Source: Rhodococcus sp. CH91
Lineage (GTDB): Bacteria > Actinomycetota > Actinomycetes > Mycobacteriales > Mycobacteriaceae
Reading direction: 5' to 3'
DNA: 64,000 nt
Assembly (NCBI RefSeq): GCF_022554085.1
Contig: NZ_JAKFYR010000002.1
Span: 186,001 to 250,000 of the forward strand
Shown here piece by piece: positions 54,254-63,878 of this stretch. Each line of letters begins with the position of its first letter. Within the stretch, counting starts at the first letter, position 1. The position numbers were made by a program, and so were the translations under genes. Below the pieces are notes generated by a model that did no database searches, had not been told where the DNA came from, and saw only the letters and a list, made by a program, of their open reading frames with translations.

Positions 54254-54757
54254 CACCGGGTGCAACCGGATCACCGGTCGTTGCACGAGCGGGAGGGGAT
54301 CGAGGTAATCGTCGCGGTCGCGGCGCAGACCCCAGTGCAGGCAGGCTGGTGCGGCGCATCCCTCGTGGCCGGCGACGACCGTGCCGATCGGCTCGCCTCT
54401 CGCCACCCGGCGACCCGCCGTGACCGTCGCGTCGACGGGCTCGTAGGTGGTGCGCAGACCACCCGGGTGATCGATGGACACCACGGGTTTCCCGGCCACC
54501 AGGCCGGCGAACACGACGATGCCGTCCCCTGCCGCTGCGACCGTCCGACCGGATCGTGCTTCCAGATCGACACCCCGGTGCCCGGGGAGCCAGTCATGCT
54601 CGGGCGGATCGAAATGCCGGGTCACGACCGGGCGGGGATCGAGCGGCCAGACGAACCGCCCCGTGGTGGCCGAGCCTGTGCCCGGTAGGCCGACCAGCAC
54701 TGCGAGCGCAGTGATCGCGACGATGCGGACCGTGCGGCCGGGCGCGTCGAGGAACAT
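54251..54757 (-). CDS. secreted M23-family peptidase-like protein
   Basis: A 168-aa exported protein with an N-terminal hydrophobic signal ([20 protein letters not shown]). An M23/LytM domain follows. The zinc ligands of active enzymes appear as H..D in [10 protein letters not shown], and HWGLR near the end. The first H (in [14 protein letters not shown]) is also present, so it may be an active peptidoglycan endopeptidase. It matches Rv2891, which lies between xerC and rpsB. ATG 54757 was chosen over the longer frame to 55174 because the signal helix follows it directly. Confidence 0.85.
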   Translation of the reverse strand: MFLDAPGRTVRIVAITALAVLVGLPGTGSATTGRFVWPLDPRPVVTRHFDPPEHDWLPGHRGVDLEARSGRTVAAAGDGIVVFAGLVAGKPVVSIDHPGGLRTTYEPVDATVTAGRRVARGEPIGTVVAGHEGCAAPACLHWGLRRDRDDYLDPLPLVQRPVIRLHPV

Positions 54758-55061
54758 GCCGTCAGCCTGGCGAATTCCGGGCGGGAGACGCCAGAGATAT
54801 TTCGTGATCTGTGGACAGCCCGGCTCTCTCCACAGGCCCCGTGCCTCCCGGTTGGGTATCCGAGCCGGGGCCGCGTACACTTGTCGGGCGGTCTGTATAC
54901 GCAGATCGACTTCGCGCGTCCGCGCATCGGTACCGACCCTCTTCTCCGGGTCGCGCCGAAATGACCGTCGCCGGTCCCGCAAGGGTTCGACGGGCATGTG
55001 GACGCCAGGGCGGAGGTCGCAAGATCTACCGCGGAAACCGACACGAAAGAGAGAAACAGGC
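54758..55061. other. divergent promoter and rpsB leader region
   Basis: This 304-bp stretch separates the divergent M23 and rpsB genes and contains no convincing gene. It should hold both promoters and the leader of rpsB. A CTGTATAC segment near 54893-54900 could be part of a -10 region. I could not identify a conserved S2-binding structure by eye. Confidence 0.5.
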
Positions 55062-55904
55062 ATGCCTGTTGTGACTATGCGGCAGCTGCTCGACAGCGGC
55101 GCCCACTTCGGCCACCAGACCCGTCGCTGGAACCCGAAGATGAAGCGGTTCATCTTCACCGACCGCAACGGCATCTACATCATCGACCTGCAGCAGACCC
55201 TGACGTACATCGACAAGGCGTACGAGTTCGTCAAGGAGACCGTCGCCCACGGTGGAACCGTGCTGTTCGTCGGTACCAAGAAGCAGGCTCAGGAATCCAT
55301 CGCCGAAGAGGCCACCCGCGTGGGCATGCCCTACGTGAACCAGCGCTGGCTCGGCGGCATGCTCACCAACTTCTCGACCGTCCACAAGCGCCTGCAGCGC
55401 CTGAAGGAGCTCGAGTCGATGGAGCAGACCGGCGGCTTCGAGGGACGCACCAAGAAGGAAATCCTCATGCTCACGCGTGAGAAGAACAAGCTGGAGCGCA
55501 CCCTCGGCGGCATCCGCGACATGGCGAAGGTTCCGTCGGCGATCTGGGTCGTCGACACCAACAAGGAGCACATCGCCGTCGGTGAGGCCCGCAAGCTGAA
55601 CATCCCGGTCATCGCGATCCTCGACACCAACTGCGATCCGGACCTCGTCGACTACCCGATCCCGGGTAACGACGACGCGATCCGCTCCGCGGCGCTGCTG
55701 ACCAAGGTCGTCGCTTCCGCGGTTGCCGAGGGCCTGCAGGCCCGCGCCGGCAAGAGCAGCGACGCCGAGGCCAAGCCCGAGGCCGGTGCCGAGCCGCTCG
55801 CCGAGTGGGAGCAGGAACTGCTCGCGCAGGCCACCCCCGCCGCAGACGCCGAGGCGCCCGCAGCGGACGCGGCCCCCGCTGCAGACGCAGCCCCCGAGGC
55901 CTGA
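55062..55904 (+). CDS. rpsB: 30S ribosomal protein S2
   Basis: S2 is a small-subunit protein that bridges S1 and 16S rRNA. The 280-aa sequence starts [20 protein letters not shown] and is typical to about residue 225. A 50-residue Ala/Glu/Pro/Asp-rich tail follows that is common in Corynebacteriales. The ribosome site is GAGAAACAGG. tsf follows after a hairpin, the universal rpsB-tsf pair. Confidence 0.97.
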   Translation: MPVVTMRQLLDSGAHFGHQTRRWNPKMKRFIFTDRNGIYIIDLQQTLTYIDKAYEFVKETVAHGGTVLFVGTKKQAQESIAEEATRVGMPYVNQRWLGGMLTNFSTVHKRLQRLKELESMEQTGGFEGRTKKEILMLTREKNKLERTLGGIRDMAKVPSAIWVVDTNKEHIAVGEARKLNIPVIAILDTNCDPDLVDYPIPGNDDAIRSAALLTKVVASAVAEGLQARAGKSSDAEAKPEAGAEPLAEWEQELLAQATPAADAEAPAADAAPAADAAPEA

Positions 55905-55914
55905 TTCGTTGCCC

Positions 55915-55952
55915 GGCCCCGACCGCTCGATCGAAAGATCATGGTCGGGGCC
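55915..55952 (+). terminator. attenuator-like hairpin between rpsB and tsf
   Basis: A 10-bp outer stem (55915-55924 with 55943-55952) encloses a 4-bp inner stem (GATC with GATC) capped by a GAAA tetraloop. It lies 10 bp after the rpsB stop and 81 bp before tsf. It may lower tsf expression relative to rpsB or mark an RNA-processing site. Confidence 0.7.
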
Positions 55953-56033
55953 GTCGCATCGCAGCCCGAGCCCATCCGGGTGCCGGGCTGCGCCCCGAGA
56001 CTTTTCCACCACCGACACAGGAGGCTCGCTTCC

Positions 56034-56858
56034 ATGGCGAACTACACCGCCGCCGACGTCAAGCGTCTCCGTGAGCTCACCGGCTCCGGAATGCTGGACT
56101 GCAAGAACGCGCTCGCCGACAACGACGGCGACTTCGACAAGGCTGTCGAGCAGCTGCGCATCAAGGGTGCCAAGGATGTGGGCAAGCGTGCCGAGCGCTC
56201 CACCGCCGAGGGCCTCGTCGTGGCCAAGGACGGCGTGCTGGTCGAGCTGAACTCCGAGACCGACTTCGTCGCGAAGAACGACGAGTTCAAGGCTCTGGCC
56301 GACAAGGTCGTCACCGCTGCCGCCCAGGCTCGTCCGGCCGACGTCGACGCGCTCAAGGCCGTCGAGGTCGACGGCAAGACCGTCGATGCCCTCGTGCAGG
56401 AACTGTCCGCGAAGATCGGCGAGAAGCTCGAGCTGCGTCGCGTCGCGGCTTTCGACGGTCAGACCGCCGTCTACCTGCACAAGCGTGCTTCCGACCTGCC
56501 GCCGTCGGTCGGTGTGCTCGTCGAGTACACCGGTGAGGGCGACGCCGCTGCCGAGGCCGCTCGCGCTGCCGCGATGCAGATCGCTGCTCTGAAGGCCAAG
56601 TACGTCACCCGCGACGAGGTGCCCGAGGACATCGTCGCCAACGAGCGTCGTATCGCCGAGGAGACCGCCAAGGCCGAGGGCAAGCCGGAGCAGGCTCTGC
56701 CGAAGATCGTCGAAGGCCGGGTCAACGGTTACTTCAAGGACGTCGTCCTTCTCGAGCAGCCGTCGGTGACGGACTCGAAGAAGACCGTCAAGGCCATCCT
56801 CGACGAGGCCGGAGCGAACGTCGTCCGCTTCGTGCGTTTCGAGGTCGGCGCCAGCTAG
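56034..56858 (+). CDS. tsf: elongation factor Ts
   Basis: EF-Ts recycles EF-Tu by exchanging GDP for GTP. The 274-aa product has the N-terminal UBA-like domain ([20 protein letters not shown]) and the conserved [10 protein letters not shown] near residues 79-88. The core ends in VRFEVG. ATG 56034 has ACAGGAGG at 56017-56024. A strong terminator follows. Confidence 0.97.
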   Translation: MANYTAADVKRLRELTGSGMLDCKNALADNDGDFDKAVEQLRIKGAKDVGKRAERSTAEGLVVAKDGVLVELNSETDFVAKNDEFKALADKVVTAAAQARPADVDALKAVEVDGKTVDALVQELSAKIGEKLELRRVAAFDGQTAVYLHKRASDLPPSVGVLVEYTGEGDAAAEAARAAAMQIAALKAKYVTRDEVPEDIVANERRIAEETAKAEGKPEQALPKIVEGRVNGYFKDVVLLEQPSVTDSKKTVKAILDEAGANVVRFVRFEVGAS

Positions 56859-56869
56859 TTCTTCCACTC

Positions 56870-56904
56870 CTCGACCCCGTCGGTTGTCCACCGGCGGGGT
56901 CGAG
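56870..56904 (+). terminator. strong terminator after tsf
   Basis: A 15-bp stem (56870-56884 with 56890-56904, with one wobble pair) and 5-nt loop, starting 11 bp after the tsf stop. Confidence 0.85.
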
Positions 56905-57051
56905 GTGTGTCGGGCCACCCTGCCTCGCGGCCCGGAGGCGACCGTGTCCGCACGGTGACAGGCGTGGCGTGTCGATCTGCCCGGTCTCGGATCCCACGGG
57001 CGGATGAGGCAGGATGATAAGGGCCGATTCATGCGCAACCAGAGGAGAGTC

Positions 57052-57780
57052 ATGTCCGACCACGCCCACGATCGGCCCGGATTCCGCCGGGTACTGCTCA
57101 AGCTCGGCGGCGAGATGTTCGGCGGAGGCAAGGTCGGACTCGACCCGGACGTGGTGACGACCGTGGCCGAGCAGATCGCCGAGGTCGTGCGCGGTGGCGC
57201 CGAAGTCGCGGTCGTGATCGGTGGAGGCAACTTCTTCCGGGGCGCCGAACTGCAGCAGCGCGGCCTCGAACGCGCCCGCTCGGACTACATGGGCATGCTC
57301 GGCACCGTCATGAACTCGCTTGCGCTGCAGGACTTCCTGGAGAAGCAAGGAATCGACACCCGCGTGCAGACCGCGATCACCATGGGGCAGGTCGCCGAAC
57401 CCTATCTGCCCCTGCGTGCGCGTCGTCATCTCGAGAAGGGGCGGGTGGTGATCTTCGGTGCCGGCATGGGCATGCCCTACTTCTCCACCGACACCACCGC
57501 GGCGCAGCGCGCCCTCGAGATCGGCGCGGAGGTCGTCCTCATGGCGAAGGCCGTGGACGGTGTCTACTCCGACGACCCGCGGATCAATCCCGATGCCGTC
57601 CTGTTCGAGGAGATCACGCATCGCGAAGTCATCGAACAGGGCCTCAAGGTCGCCGACGCGACCGCCTTCAGCCTGTGCATGGACAACTCCATGCCCATCA
57701 TGGTCTTCAATCTGCTGACCAAGGGCAATATCGCTCGTGCCATCGCCGGTGAGAAGATCGGAACACTCGTACGGTCATGA
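57052..57780 (+). CDS. pyrH: UMP kinase
   Basis: PyrH phosphorylates UMP to UDP for pyrimidine nucleotide synthesis. The 242-aa amino-acid-kinase-fold enzyme has [12 protein letters not shown] near residues 11-22 and [14 protein letters not shown] near 49-62. The block [11 protein letters not shown] and the ATP-site segment [12 protein letters not shown] are also present. ATG 57052 follows AGAGGAG with 4-bp spacing; the earlier in-frame ATG/GTGs lack homology. frr follows after 28 bp. Confidence 0.95.
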   Translation: MSDHAHDRPGFRRVLLKLGGEMFGGGKVGLDPDVVTTVAEQIAEVVRGGAEVAVVIGGGNFFRGAELQQRGLERARSDYMGMLGTVMNSLALQDFLEKQGIDTRVQTAITMGQVAEPYLPLRARRHLEKGRVVIFGAGMGMPYFSTDTTAAQRALEIGAEVVLMAKAVDGVYSDDPRINPDAVLFEEITHREVIEQGLKVADATAFSLCMDNSMPIMVFNLLTKGNIARAIAGEKIGTLVRS

Positions 57781-57808
57781 ACGGACAACGGAACATGGAG
57801 GAATTGCC

Positions 57809-58366
57809 GTGATCGATGAAGCCCTCTTCGAAGCCGAAGAGAAGATGGAGAAGGCCGTCACGGTGGCCCGGGACGATCTGGGCGGTATCCGGACGGGTCG
57901 CGCGAACCCGGGTATGTTCAACCGGATCGTGGTCGACTACTACGGCGCGCCCACCCCGATCACGCAGATCGCCAGCATCAACGTTCCCGAGGCCCGCATG
58001 GTCATCGTGAAGCCCTACGAGGCTTCGCAGCTCAATGCGATCGAGACCGCGATCCGCAATTCCGATCTCGGTGTCAACCCGAGCAACGACGGCAACATCA
58101 TCCGCATCTCCGTCCCGCAGCTCACCGAGGAACGTCGCCGCGAACTCGTCAAGCAGGCCAAGGCCAAGGGTGAAGACGCCAAGGTGGCGGTCCGCAACGT
58201 CCGTCGCAAGGCGATGGAGGAACTCGGCCGTATCCAGAAGGACGGCGAGGCCGGCGAGGACGACGTGAACCGCGCCGAGAAGGAACTCGACAAGACGACC
58301 GCGAAGTACGTCGGTCAGATCGACGAGCTGATCAAGCACAAGGAAGCCGAACTGATGGAGGTCTGA
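57809..58366 (+). CDS. frr: ribosome recycling factor
   Basis: RRF splits post-termination ribosomes together with EF-G. The 185-aa sequence is typical: [16 protein letters not shown] near residues 24-39, the arm region [16 protein letters not shown], and the C-terminal [21 protein letters not shown] 57809 follows GGAGGAATTGCC. cdsA starts 2 bp after the stop, giving a pyrH-frr-cdsA unit. Confidence 0.96.
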   Translation: MIDEALFEAEEKMEKAVTVARDDLGGIRTGRANPGMFNRIVVDYYGAPTPITQIASINVPEARMVIVKPYEASQLNAIETAIRNSDLGVNPSNDGNIIRISVPQLTEERRRELVKQAKAKGEDAKVAVRNVRRKAMEELGRIQKDGEAGEDDVNRAEKELDKTTAKYVGQIDELIKHKEAELMEV

Positions 58367-58368
58367 CG

Positions 58369-59343
58369 GTGGGTAGAGCCGACGGGTCCTCCGGCCCGCA
58401 GCTTCCACTCGGTACCGGAACCGCACCCGGTGCCACCCCTGCAGACCCGGCCTCGACGGCCGGTGCTGTATCTGCAGTACCGGCGAACGGCACACCGGCA
58501 GCCGGCGCCGCGCCGGTGAAGAAGCCGTCGCGGGCCGGACGGGACCTTCCGGCCGCCATCGCGGTGGGCGGCGGCCTGGGTGCGCTCGTCATCGGCATCC
58601 TGTTGTTCGCGCCGACCGCATGGCTCGCCGTGGTCGCCGCTGCGATCGGCATCGCGACCTGGGAGGTCACGAAGCGACTCCGGGAAGCGGACGTGCTCGT
58701 CCCTCGGGTGCCGCTGATCGCCGGTGGCCAGGCGATGATCTGGCTCGGCTGGCCCTACGGAACGACCGGTGTGCTCGGCGCGTTCGCGGGCACGGTCGTG
58801 GTGACGATGCTGTGGCGCCTGTTCGACCACGGACTCACCGCCCAGCCACGCAATTACCTGCGCGACACCGCCGTGGCAGTCTTCGTCGCAGGCTGGCTGC
58901 CGCTGCTCGCGTCCTTCGCGACCCTCATGGTCCTCGAGGACCAGGGCGCGCAGCGCGTGTTCTGCCTGATGATCGTGACGGTCGCTTCGGACATCGGCGG
59001 CTATGCGGCCGGTGTGCTGTTCGGCCGGCATCCGATGGTGCCCGCGATCAGCCCGAAGAAGTCCTGGGAGGGCTTCGCCGGTTCACTCGTGGCCTGCATC
59101 GTCGCCGGAGTGCTCACGGTCACCCTGCTGCTCGGCGCTCCGTGGTGGGTCGGCGTTCTCCTCGGGGCGGTCCTCGTGACGACCGCGACCGCAGGCGACC
59201 TGATCGAATCACAGGTCAAACGCGACCTCGGGATCAAGGACATGGGCACTTTGCTGCCCGGTCACGGGGGAATCATGGACCGGCTCGACTCGATCCTGCC
59301 GTCCGCCTTCGTCACCTGGCTCATCCTGACCGCCTTCGTCTAG
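58369..59343 (+). CDS. cdsA: phosphatidate cytidylyltransferase
   Basis: CdsA makes CDP-diacylglycerol, the precursor of phosphatidylinositol, cardiolipin and other phospholipids. The 324-aa product has a Pro/Ala-rich cytoplasmic N-terminus (~60 residues) and about eight membrane helices. The CTP/metal signature reads GDLIESQVKRDLGIKDMG, then LLPGHGGIMDRLDS, near the C-terminus. The GTG start lies 2 bp after frr. The methyltransferase gene follows 20 bp downstream. Confidence 0.94.
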   Translation: MGRADGSSGPQLPLGTGTAPGATPADPASTAGAVSAVPANGTPAAGAAPVKKPSRAGRDLPAAIAVGGGLGALVIGILLFAPTAWLAVVAAAIGIATWEVTKRLREADVLVPRVPLIAGGQAMIWLGWPYGTTGVLGAFAGTVVVTMLWRLFDHGLTAQPRNYLRDTAVAVFVAGWLPLLASFATLMVLEDQGAQRVFCLMIVTVASDIGGYAAGVLFGRHPMVPAISPKKSWEGFAGSLVACIVAGVLTVTLLLGAPWWVGVLLGAVLVTTATAGDLIESQVKRDLGIKDMGTLLPGHGGIMDRLDSILPSAFVTWLILTAFV

Positions 59344-59363
59344 CGCCGACGGTGCGGTCATCG

Positions 59364-60098
59364 ATGGGGCGAACAGTCGGCCGGGAGACCGGGAACGGGG
59401 TGATCGCCAGCCCCAACATCTGGCACTGGCCGGAGATCTACGAACAGGAGAACCGCGCGCAGGACGTCCACGGCGCCGTTCACGCCGCACTGCGGGAGAC
59501 CGTGGACTGGGCGGGGCGCGATGTCGTGGACGTCGGCTGCGGGGCCGGATTCCACCTGCCGATGTTCGCCGTCGACGCCCACACCGTGACCGGCGTCGAA
59601 CCGCACCCACCGCTGGTCGCCGCGGCGCGGAGCCGGGTGCGCGATCTGCCGTCGGTGACGGTCCTCCGAGGTTCCGCATCGGGGATGCCGATTCCCGATG
59701 CCTCCGCGGATCTCGTCCATGCCCGCACCGCCTACTTCTTCGGACCGGGCTGCGGAGCAGGCATCCTCGAGGCGATGCGCGTGCTGCGTCCCGGCGGTGT
59801 GCTCGCCGTCGTCGATCTCGACGCCACCGCTCACCCCTACGGAAGATGGATGCGGGCGGACCTCCCGCACTACGATCCCGCAGCGGTCGAAGCGTTCTTC
59901 GAGGCACAGGGTTTCGAGCTGCGCAGGATCGACACGCTGTGGGAGTTCCCCGATCGCGGGACACTGGAAGGTGTACTCGGGATCGAGTTCGCACCCGAGA
60001 CTGCGGCACGAGCGATCAGGGAGACTCCGGGCACGACACTGACGGTCCGCTACCGCCTGCACGTGCGCCGCAAGCCGAGGGGATTCGAATTCCGCTGA
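59364..60098 (+). CDS. class-I SAM-dependent methyltransferase
   Basis: A 244-aa methyltransferase with motif I VVDVGCGAGFHLPMFA near residues 55-70, an acidic motif II (GVEPHPPLV) and the post-I segment VLRPGGVLAVVDLD. The closest pattern is the UbiE/Methyltransf_11 type; the substrate is unknown. ATG 59364 was chosen; GTG 59400 is an alternative start, just before the segment ASPNIWHWPEIYEQENRAQD. The stop TGA (60096-60098) is the first base triplet of a tandem repeat. Confidence 0.82.
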   Translation: MGRTVGRETGNGVIASPNIWHWPEIYEQENRAQDVHGAVHAALRETVDWAGRDVVDVGCGAGFHLPMFAVDAHTVTGVEPHPPLVAAARSRVRDLPSVTVLRGSASGMPIPDASADLVHARTAYFFGPGCGAGILEAMRVLRPGGVLAVVDLDATAHPYGRWMRADLPHYDPAAVEAFFEAQGFELRRIDTLWEFPDRGTLEGVLGIEFAPETAARAIRETPGTTLTVRYRLHVRRKPRGFEFR

Positions 60099-60194
60099 GC
60101 CGGCGGCGAACCGGGGCGGCTGAGCCGGCGGCGAACCGGGGCGGCTGAGCCGGCGGCGAACCGGGGCGGCTGAGCCGGCGGCGAACCGGGGTGG
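60096..60194. repeat. 25-bp tandem repeat starting at a stop codon
   Basis: Four units start at 60096, 60121, 60146 and 60171. The first three are identical and the fourth differs near its end. Each begins with TGA. Because 25 is not a multiple of three, the copies place a TGA in all three plus-strand frames. The array fills the gap between the methyltransferase and the convergent CitE-like gene, leaving 14 bp before that gene's stop. Confidence 0.93.
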
Positions 60195-60208
60195 CGATTC
60201 CGGCCGGG

Positions 60209-61048
60209 CTAGTGCGATCGTCCGATACCGAACATCCTCGCGAGCTCGGTGATCTTCTTCGCCTTCGCGAGGTTCGGCAGATCACTGCCGTCGCGGACGT
60301 TCCGGCCGTCCTCGCCGAGTCTGACGATCACACCCTCGGCCCACTCCACATCCGTGCTGTCGGGGCTCAACGCCACATTCGCGTAGGATGCGCGTTCCGC
60401 AGTCATGCACAATTTGCCGGTCATCCCCATCGAGCGGGTGAGATCGGCTTCGAACTTCAGCACGTCCGGGTCGTCACTGAGGGTGGGGCCGTCGATCGGC
60501 CCGGGAAGGCGGGCGGCCCGGCTCGTGATCACCAGCCGCGACCGTGCGTATCCCATCGCCAGCGGTGTGTCGTTCATCCCGGTGTCGCGCCGGAAGTCGC
60601 CGCTGCCGAAGACCAGCCGGAAGGTGCCTTCCGCTCGGGCGATCTCGGGAGCGGCCTCGAGCCCCGTCGCGGATTCGATCAACACGAGGATGCGGGTGCC
60701 CTCGGGTAACCCTCTCGCGGTGGCCTCGACCTGATGACCGCTCTCGGCCTTCGCGAGCATGACACCGCGCAGGCCGGGCAACCCCGCGAGCGCGGCGAGA
60801 TCGTCGGACCAGAACGGAGTCGTGGCGTCGTTGATGCGCACCCACGCCTCCCCGCCGCTGCGGAGCCACGCGACGATGTCCTCGCGTGCGGTGGGCTTGG
60901 CTGCGCCCGGCACGGCGTCCTCGAGATCGAGGACGATCGCATCGGCCTGGGACCGCGCGGCGGCGTCGAAGAGGTCGGGGGAGCGGCCGGGCACCAGCAA
61001 CCACGACCGTGCCACTTCGGGAGCGACGAGACGGGCCATGCCCTCCAT
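60209..61048 (-). CDS. HpcH/HpaI aldolase-family CitE-like lyase
   Basis: A 279-aa protein of the CitE-like lyase family. It has the N-terminal [18 protein letters not shown], the metal/substrate segment [11 protein letters not shown] near residues 38-48, the Glu in [12 protein letters not shown], and [11 protein letters not shown]. Stand-alone CitE homologues in actinobacteria act on malyl-, citramalyl- or related CoA esters (Rv2498c-type), not in a citrate lyase complex. No partner genes are here. The start is either ATG 61048 or ATG 61039; neither has a strong ribosome site. Confidence 0.83.
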   Translation of the reverse strand: MEGMARLVAPEVARSWLLVPGRSPDLFDAAARSQADAIVLDLEDAVPGAAKPTAREDIVAWLRSGGEAWVRINDATTPFWSDDLAALAGLPGLRGVMLAKAESGHQVEATARGLPEGTRILVLIESATGLEAAPEIARAEGTFRLVFGSGDFRRDTGMNDTPLAMGYARSRLVITSRAARLPGPIDGPTLSDDPDVLKFEADLTRSMGMTGKLCMTAERASYANVALSPDSTDVEWAEGVIVRLGEDGRNVRDGSDLPNLAKAKKITELARMFGIGRSH

Positions 61049-61135
61049 ATTCCCGCATCCCGGCCGTCGCGAGGGGGTGAGCATCACAGCGGTGTCCGGA
61101 CCGGTCGGTCCCCGGTCATGGGAGAATGGGTGATT

Positions 61136-62245
61136 ATGGCTTCTTCCCTGCCCCTCGTCTTCGACGCGCCCAAGCGCGGTATGCCTCCGCGGCACCTCGC
61201 CGACCTCGACTCCGATCAGCGTCGGGACGCGGTGCGTGAGCTGGGGCTGCCCGCCTTCCGCGCCGACCAGCTCGCCCGCCAGTACTACGGACGGCTCGAA
61301 GCGGATCCGGCGAAGATGACCGACCTGCCGGCCTCGGTTCGCGACAAGGTCGGGGAGGCGCTGTTCCCGCCTCTGCTCACCGCGGTCAAGCACATCGCGT
61401 GCGACGGGGGAGAGACCCGGAAGACGCTGTGGCGCGCCCACGACGGCACCCTGCTCGAAAGTGTGCTCATGCGGTATCCGGACCGCGCCACCCTGTGCAT
61501 CTCCAGCCAGGCCGGCTGCGGTATGGCATGCCCGTTCTGCGCGACCGGCCAGGGCGGTCTCGACCGTAACCTGACCACCGCCGAGATCGTCGACCAGGTC
61601 CGTGCGGCCGCGGCGGCCCTTCGGGACGGCGATGTCGCCGGCGGGCCCGGCCGCCTGTCGAACGTCGTGTTCATGGGCATGGGCGAGCCACTGGCCAACT
61701 ACAAGCGTGTGGTCGCGGCGGTGCGGCGCATCACCTCGCCCGCTCCCGAGGGGCTGGGTCTGTCGCAGCGCTCGGTGACCGTCTCGACCGTCGGCCTCGC
61801 GCCCGCCATCCGGAAACTCGCCGACGAGGGCCTGAGCGTCACCCTGGCGGTGTCCCTCCACACACCCGACGACGAACTGCGCGACACCCTCGTACCGGTC
61901 AACAACCGCTGGTCGGTGAAGGAAGTCCTCGACGCTGCGCGGTACTACGCCGACAAGACCGGTCGTCGCGTGTCCATCGAGTACGCCCTGATCCGCGACG
62001 TCAACGACCAGCCGTGGCGCGCGGACATGCTCGGGAAGAAGCTGCACAAGGCGCTCGGCTCGCTCGTGCACGTGAACCTCATCCCGCTCAACCCGACACC
62101 GGGCAGCGAGTGGGATGCCAGCCCCAAGGACGTGGAACGCGAATTCGTCCGGCGTGTGCAGGCCCAGGGTGTGTCGTGCACGGTGCGCGACACGCGGGGT
62201 CAGGAGATCGCCGCCGCCTGCGGGCAGCTCGCCGCGGAAGCCTGA
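61136..62245 (+). CDS. rlmN: dual-specificity rRNA/tRNA adenine-C2 methyltransferase RlmN
   Basis: RlmN is a radical-SAM enzyme that methylates A2503 of 23S rRNA and A37 of some tRNAs. The 369-aa product has the cluster motif CGMACPFC (Cx3Cx2C) near residues 127-134, the GMGEPLANY segment, and SLHTPDD. The C-terminal catalytic Cys is in [14 protein letters not shown] second Cys typical of the mechanism is present. ATG 61136 follows GGGAGAATGGGTGATT. The open frame upstream overlaps the divergent lyase gene. Confidence 0.95.
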   Translation: MASSLPLVFDAPKRGMPPRHLADLDSDQRRDAVRELGLPAFRADQLARQYYGRLEADPAKMTDLPASVRDKVGEALFPPLLTAVKHIACDGGETRKTLWRAHDGTLLESVLMRYPDRATLCISSQAGCGMACPFCATGQGGLDRNLTTAEIVDQVRAAAAALRDGDVAGGPGRLSNVVFMGMGEPLANYKRVVAAVRRITSPAPEGLGLSQRSVTVSTVGLAPAIRKLADEGLSVTLAVSLHTPDDELRDTLVPVNNRWSVKEVLDAARYYADKTGRRVSIEYALIRDVNDQPWRADMLGKKLHKALGSLVHVNLIPLNPTPGSEWDASPKDVEREFVRRVQAQGVSCTVRDTRGQEIAAACGQLAAEA

Positions 62246-62263
62246 CAGGCACCGAAGACACGA

Positions 62264-62297
62264 CGAAGCCCGTCCGGACATGCCCGGACGGGCTTCG
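62264..62297. terminator. bidirectional terminator after rlmN
   Basis: A perfect 14-bp stem (62264-62277 with 62284-62297) and 6-nt loop lies between the convergent rlmN and DUF2631 genes. Confidence 0.87.
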
Positions 62298-62310
62298 AAC
62301 GTAGGTGGTC

Positions 62311-62559
62311 CTAGCGCGCTCGGCGGCGACGCAGGGCATCGCGCACGACGATGAACACCAGCACCGCGGCGAAGCCGATCAGGTACACGCTCTCGACATG
62401 GCCCTCATGATTGCCGATGAGCATCAGCAGCAGGAACGCCGCGGCGACGAAGGCCATGACTCGGAAGAACTTGGGAGCTTCCCCGCTCCAACCCCACTCG
62501 GCCGACGGCACTTCCGCCGCCAGATCGTTATGAGTGGACTGCAACTCGGTACCGGCCAC
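62311..62559 (-). CDS. DUF2631 small membrane protein
   Basis: An 82-aa protein with two hydrophobic segments ([19 protein letters not shown] and [15 protein letters not shown]) and a basic C-terminus (RRRRAR). It matches the actinobacterial DUF2631 family (Rv2876), found between rlmN and dxr in this block. The function is unknown. On the minus strand the ATG follows GAGGAAACGG. Confidence 0.85.
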   Translation of the reverse strand: MAGTELQSTHNDLAAEVPSAEWGWSGEAPKFFRVMAFVAAAFLLLMLIGNHEGHVESVYLIGFAAVLVFIVVRDALRRRRAR

Positions 62560-62711
62560 CGTTTCCTCCTGCTCACCAGACGCTGCTTGTAGTGTTCATC
62601 GTGACATACGACCCCCTGTCGTACGAAGCGGGGGCGTGCGTGAGTCCTCTCCGGAAGCCGGGCGACCGGGCGGTTCAGGAACTCTTCAGGTCCGTCAGGA
62701 ACAATGCTCCC

Positions 62712-63863
62712 GTGGCCGACAGACGATCCTCCTCCCGTACCCGTGTGTTACTGCTCGGCAGCACCGGTTCCATCGGTACCCAGGCGCTCGACGTGATCGC
62801 CGCCAATCCGGACGACTTCGAGGTCGTCGGGCTGGCCGCGGGCGGCGGCAAGACGGACCTGCTGGCCGAGCAGATCCGCGCGACCGGCGTACGCGAGGTA
62901 GCGGTCGCCGATCCGGCCGCCGCCGCACGTCTCGAGCTGCCGGTCCGCAGCGGTCCGCAGGCTGTCACCGATCTCGTTCGCGAGGTGGAGGCCGACGTCG
63001 TGCTCAACGCGCTCGTCGGTTCCCTCGGGCTCGAACCGACACTGGCGGCCCTCGGTACCGGCGCCAGGCTCGCGCTGGCGAACAAGGAATCGCTCGTCGC
63101 GGGCGGATCGCTGGTGACCGCGGCGGCGGCACCGGGGCAGATCGTCCCCGTCGACTCCGAGCATTCCGCGCTCGCGCAGTGCCTGCGCGGCGGTAGCGGT
63201 GACGAGGTGGCCCGGCTGGTGCTCACCGCCTCGGGCGGGCCGTTCCGCGGCTGGACCGCGGACCGCCTCGAATCGGTGACCCCGGAACAGGCCGGCGCAC
63301 ATCCCACCTGGTCCATGGGGCCGATGAACACCCTGAATTCCGCGACCCTCGTCAACAAGGGCCTCGAACTCATCGAGACACATCTGCTCTTCGGAGTCGG
63401 GTACGAGCGGATCGACGTGACGGTGCACCCGCAGTCGATCGTCCACTCGATGGTGACCTTCGTCGACGGTTCGACGCTGGCCCAGGCGTCGCCCCCGTCG
63501 ATGAAGCTGCCGATCGCCCTTGCCCTCGGCTGGCCGCACCGAGTCCCGCATGCCGCGCCCGCACTCGACTTCTCCACCGCGTCGACCTGGGAGTTCGAAC
63601 CGCTCGACGACGAGGTGTTCCCGGCCGTGCGGCTCGCCCGGCAGGCCGGTCTCGGAGGTGGCTGCCTCACGGCGGTCTACAACGCCGCCAACGAGATCGC
63701 TGCGGAGGCGTTCCTCGCCGGAACCCTCTCGTTCCCGCGGATCGTGCAGACCGTCGAGGCGGTGCTGAACGACGCGCACGAGTGGTCCGCCGAACCCAGT
63801 ACCGTGGACGACGTGCTCGCCGCCGACGGCTGGGCCCGCGACCGGGCGCGCACACTCGTATAG
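62712..63863 (+). CDS. dxr: 1-deoxy-D-xylulose-5-phosphate reductoisomerase
   Basis: Dxr is the first committed enzyme of the MEP isoprenoid pathway and the target of fosmidomycin. The 383-aa product has the NADPH motif GSTGSIGTQ near residues 15-23. The metal ligands lie in VDSEHSAL near 148-155 and in [18 protein letters not shown] near 205-222. The flexible active-site loop near GPFRG is also visible. GTG 62712 was chosen; an in-frame start at 62592 would add 40 non-conserved residues. rip1 follows after 15 bp. Confidence 0.94.
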   Translation: MADRRSSSRTRVLLLGSTGSIGTQALDVIAANPDDFEVVGLAAGGGKTDLLAEQIRATGVREVAVADPAAAARLELPVRSGPQAVTDLVREVEADVVLNALVGSLGLEPTLAALGTGARLALANKESLVAGGSLVTAAAAPGQIVPVDSEHSALAQCLRGGSGDEVARLVLTASGGPFRGWTADRLESVTPEQAGAHPTWSMGPMNTLNSATLVNKGLELIETHLLFGVGYERIDVTVHPQSIVHSMVTFVDGSTLAQASPPSMKLPIALALGWPHRVPHAAPALDFSTASTWEFEPLDDEVFPAVRLARQAGLGGGCLTAVYNAANEIAAEAFLAGTLSFPRIVQTVEAVLNDAHEWSAEPSTVDDVLAADGWARDRARTLV

Positions 63864-63878
63864 GAGGATCGGCCACTC

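Noticed and set aside
60096-60194. CRISPR-like direct repeats
   Set aside because: The 25-bp units abut each other with no spacers, so this is a tandem repeat.
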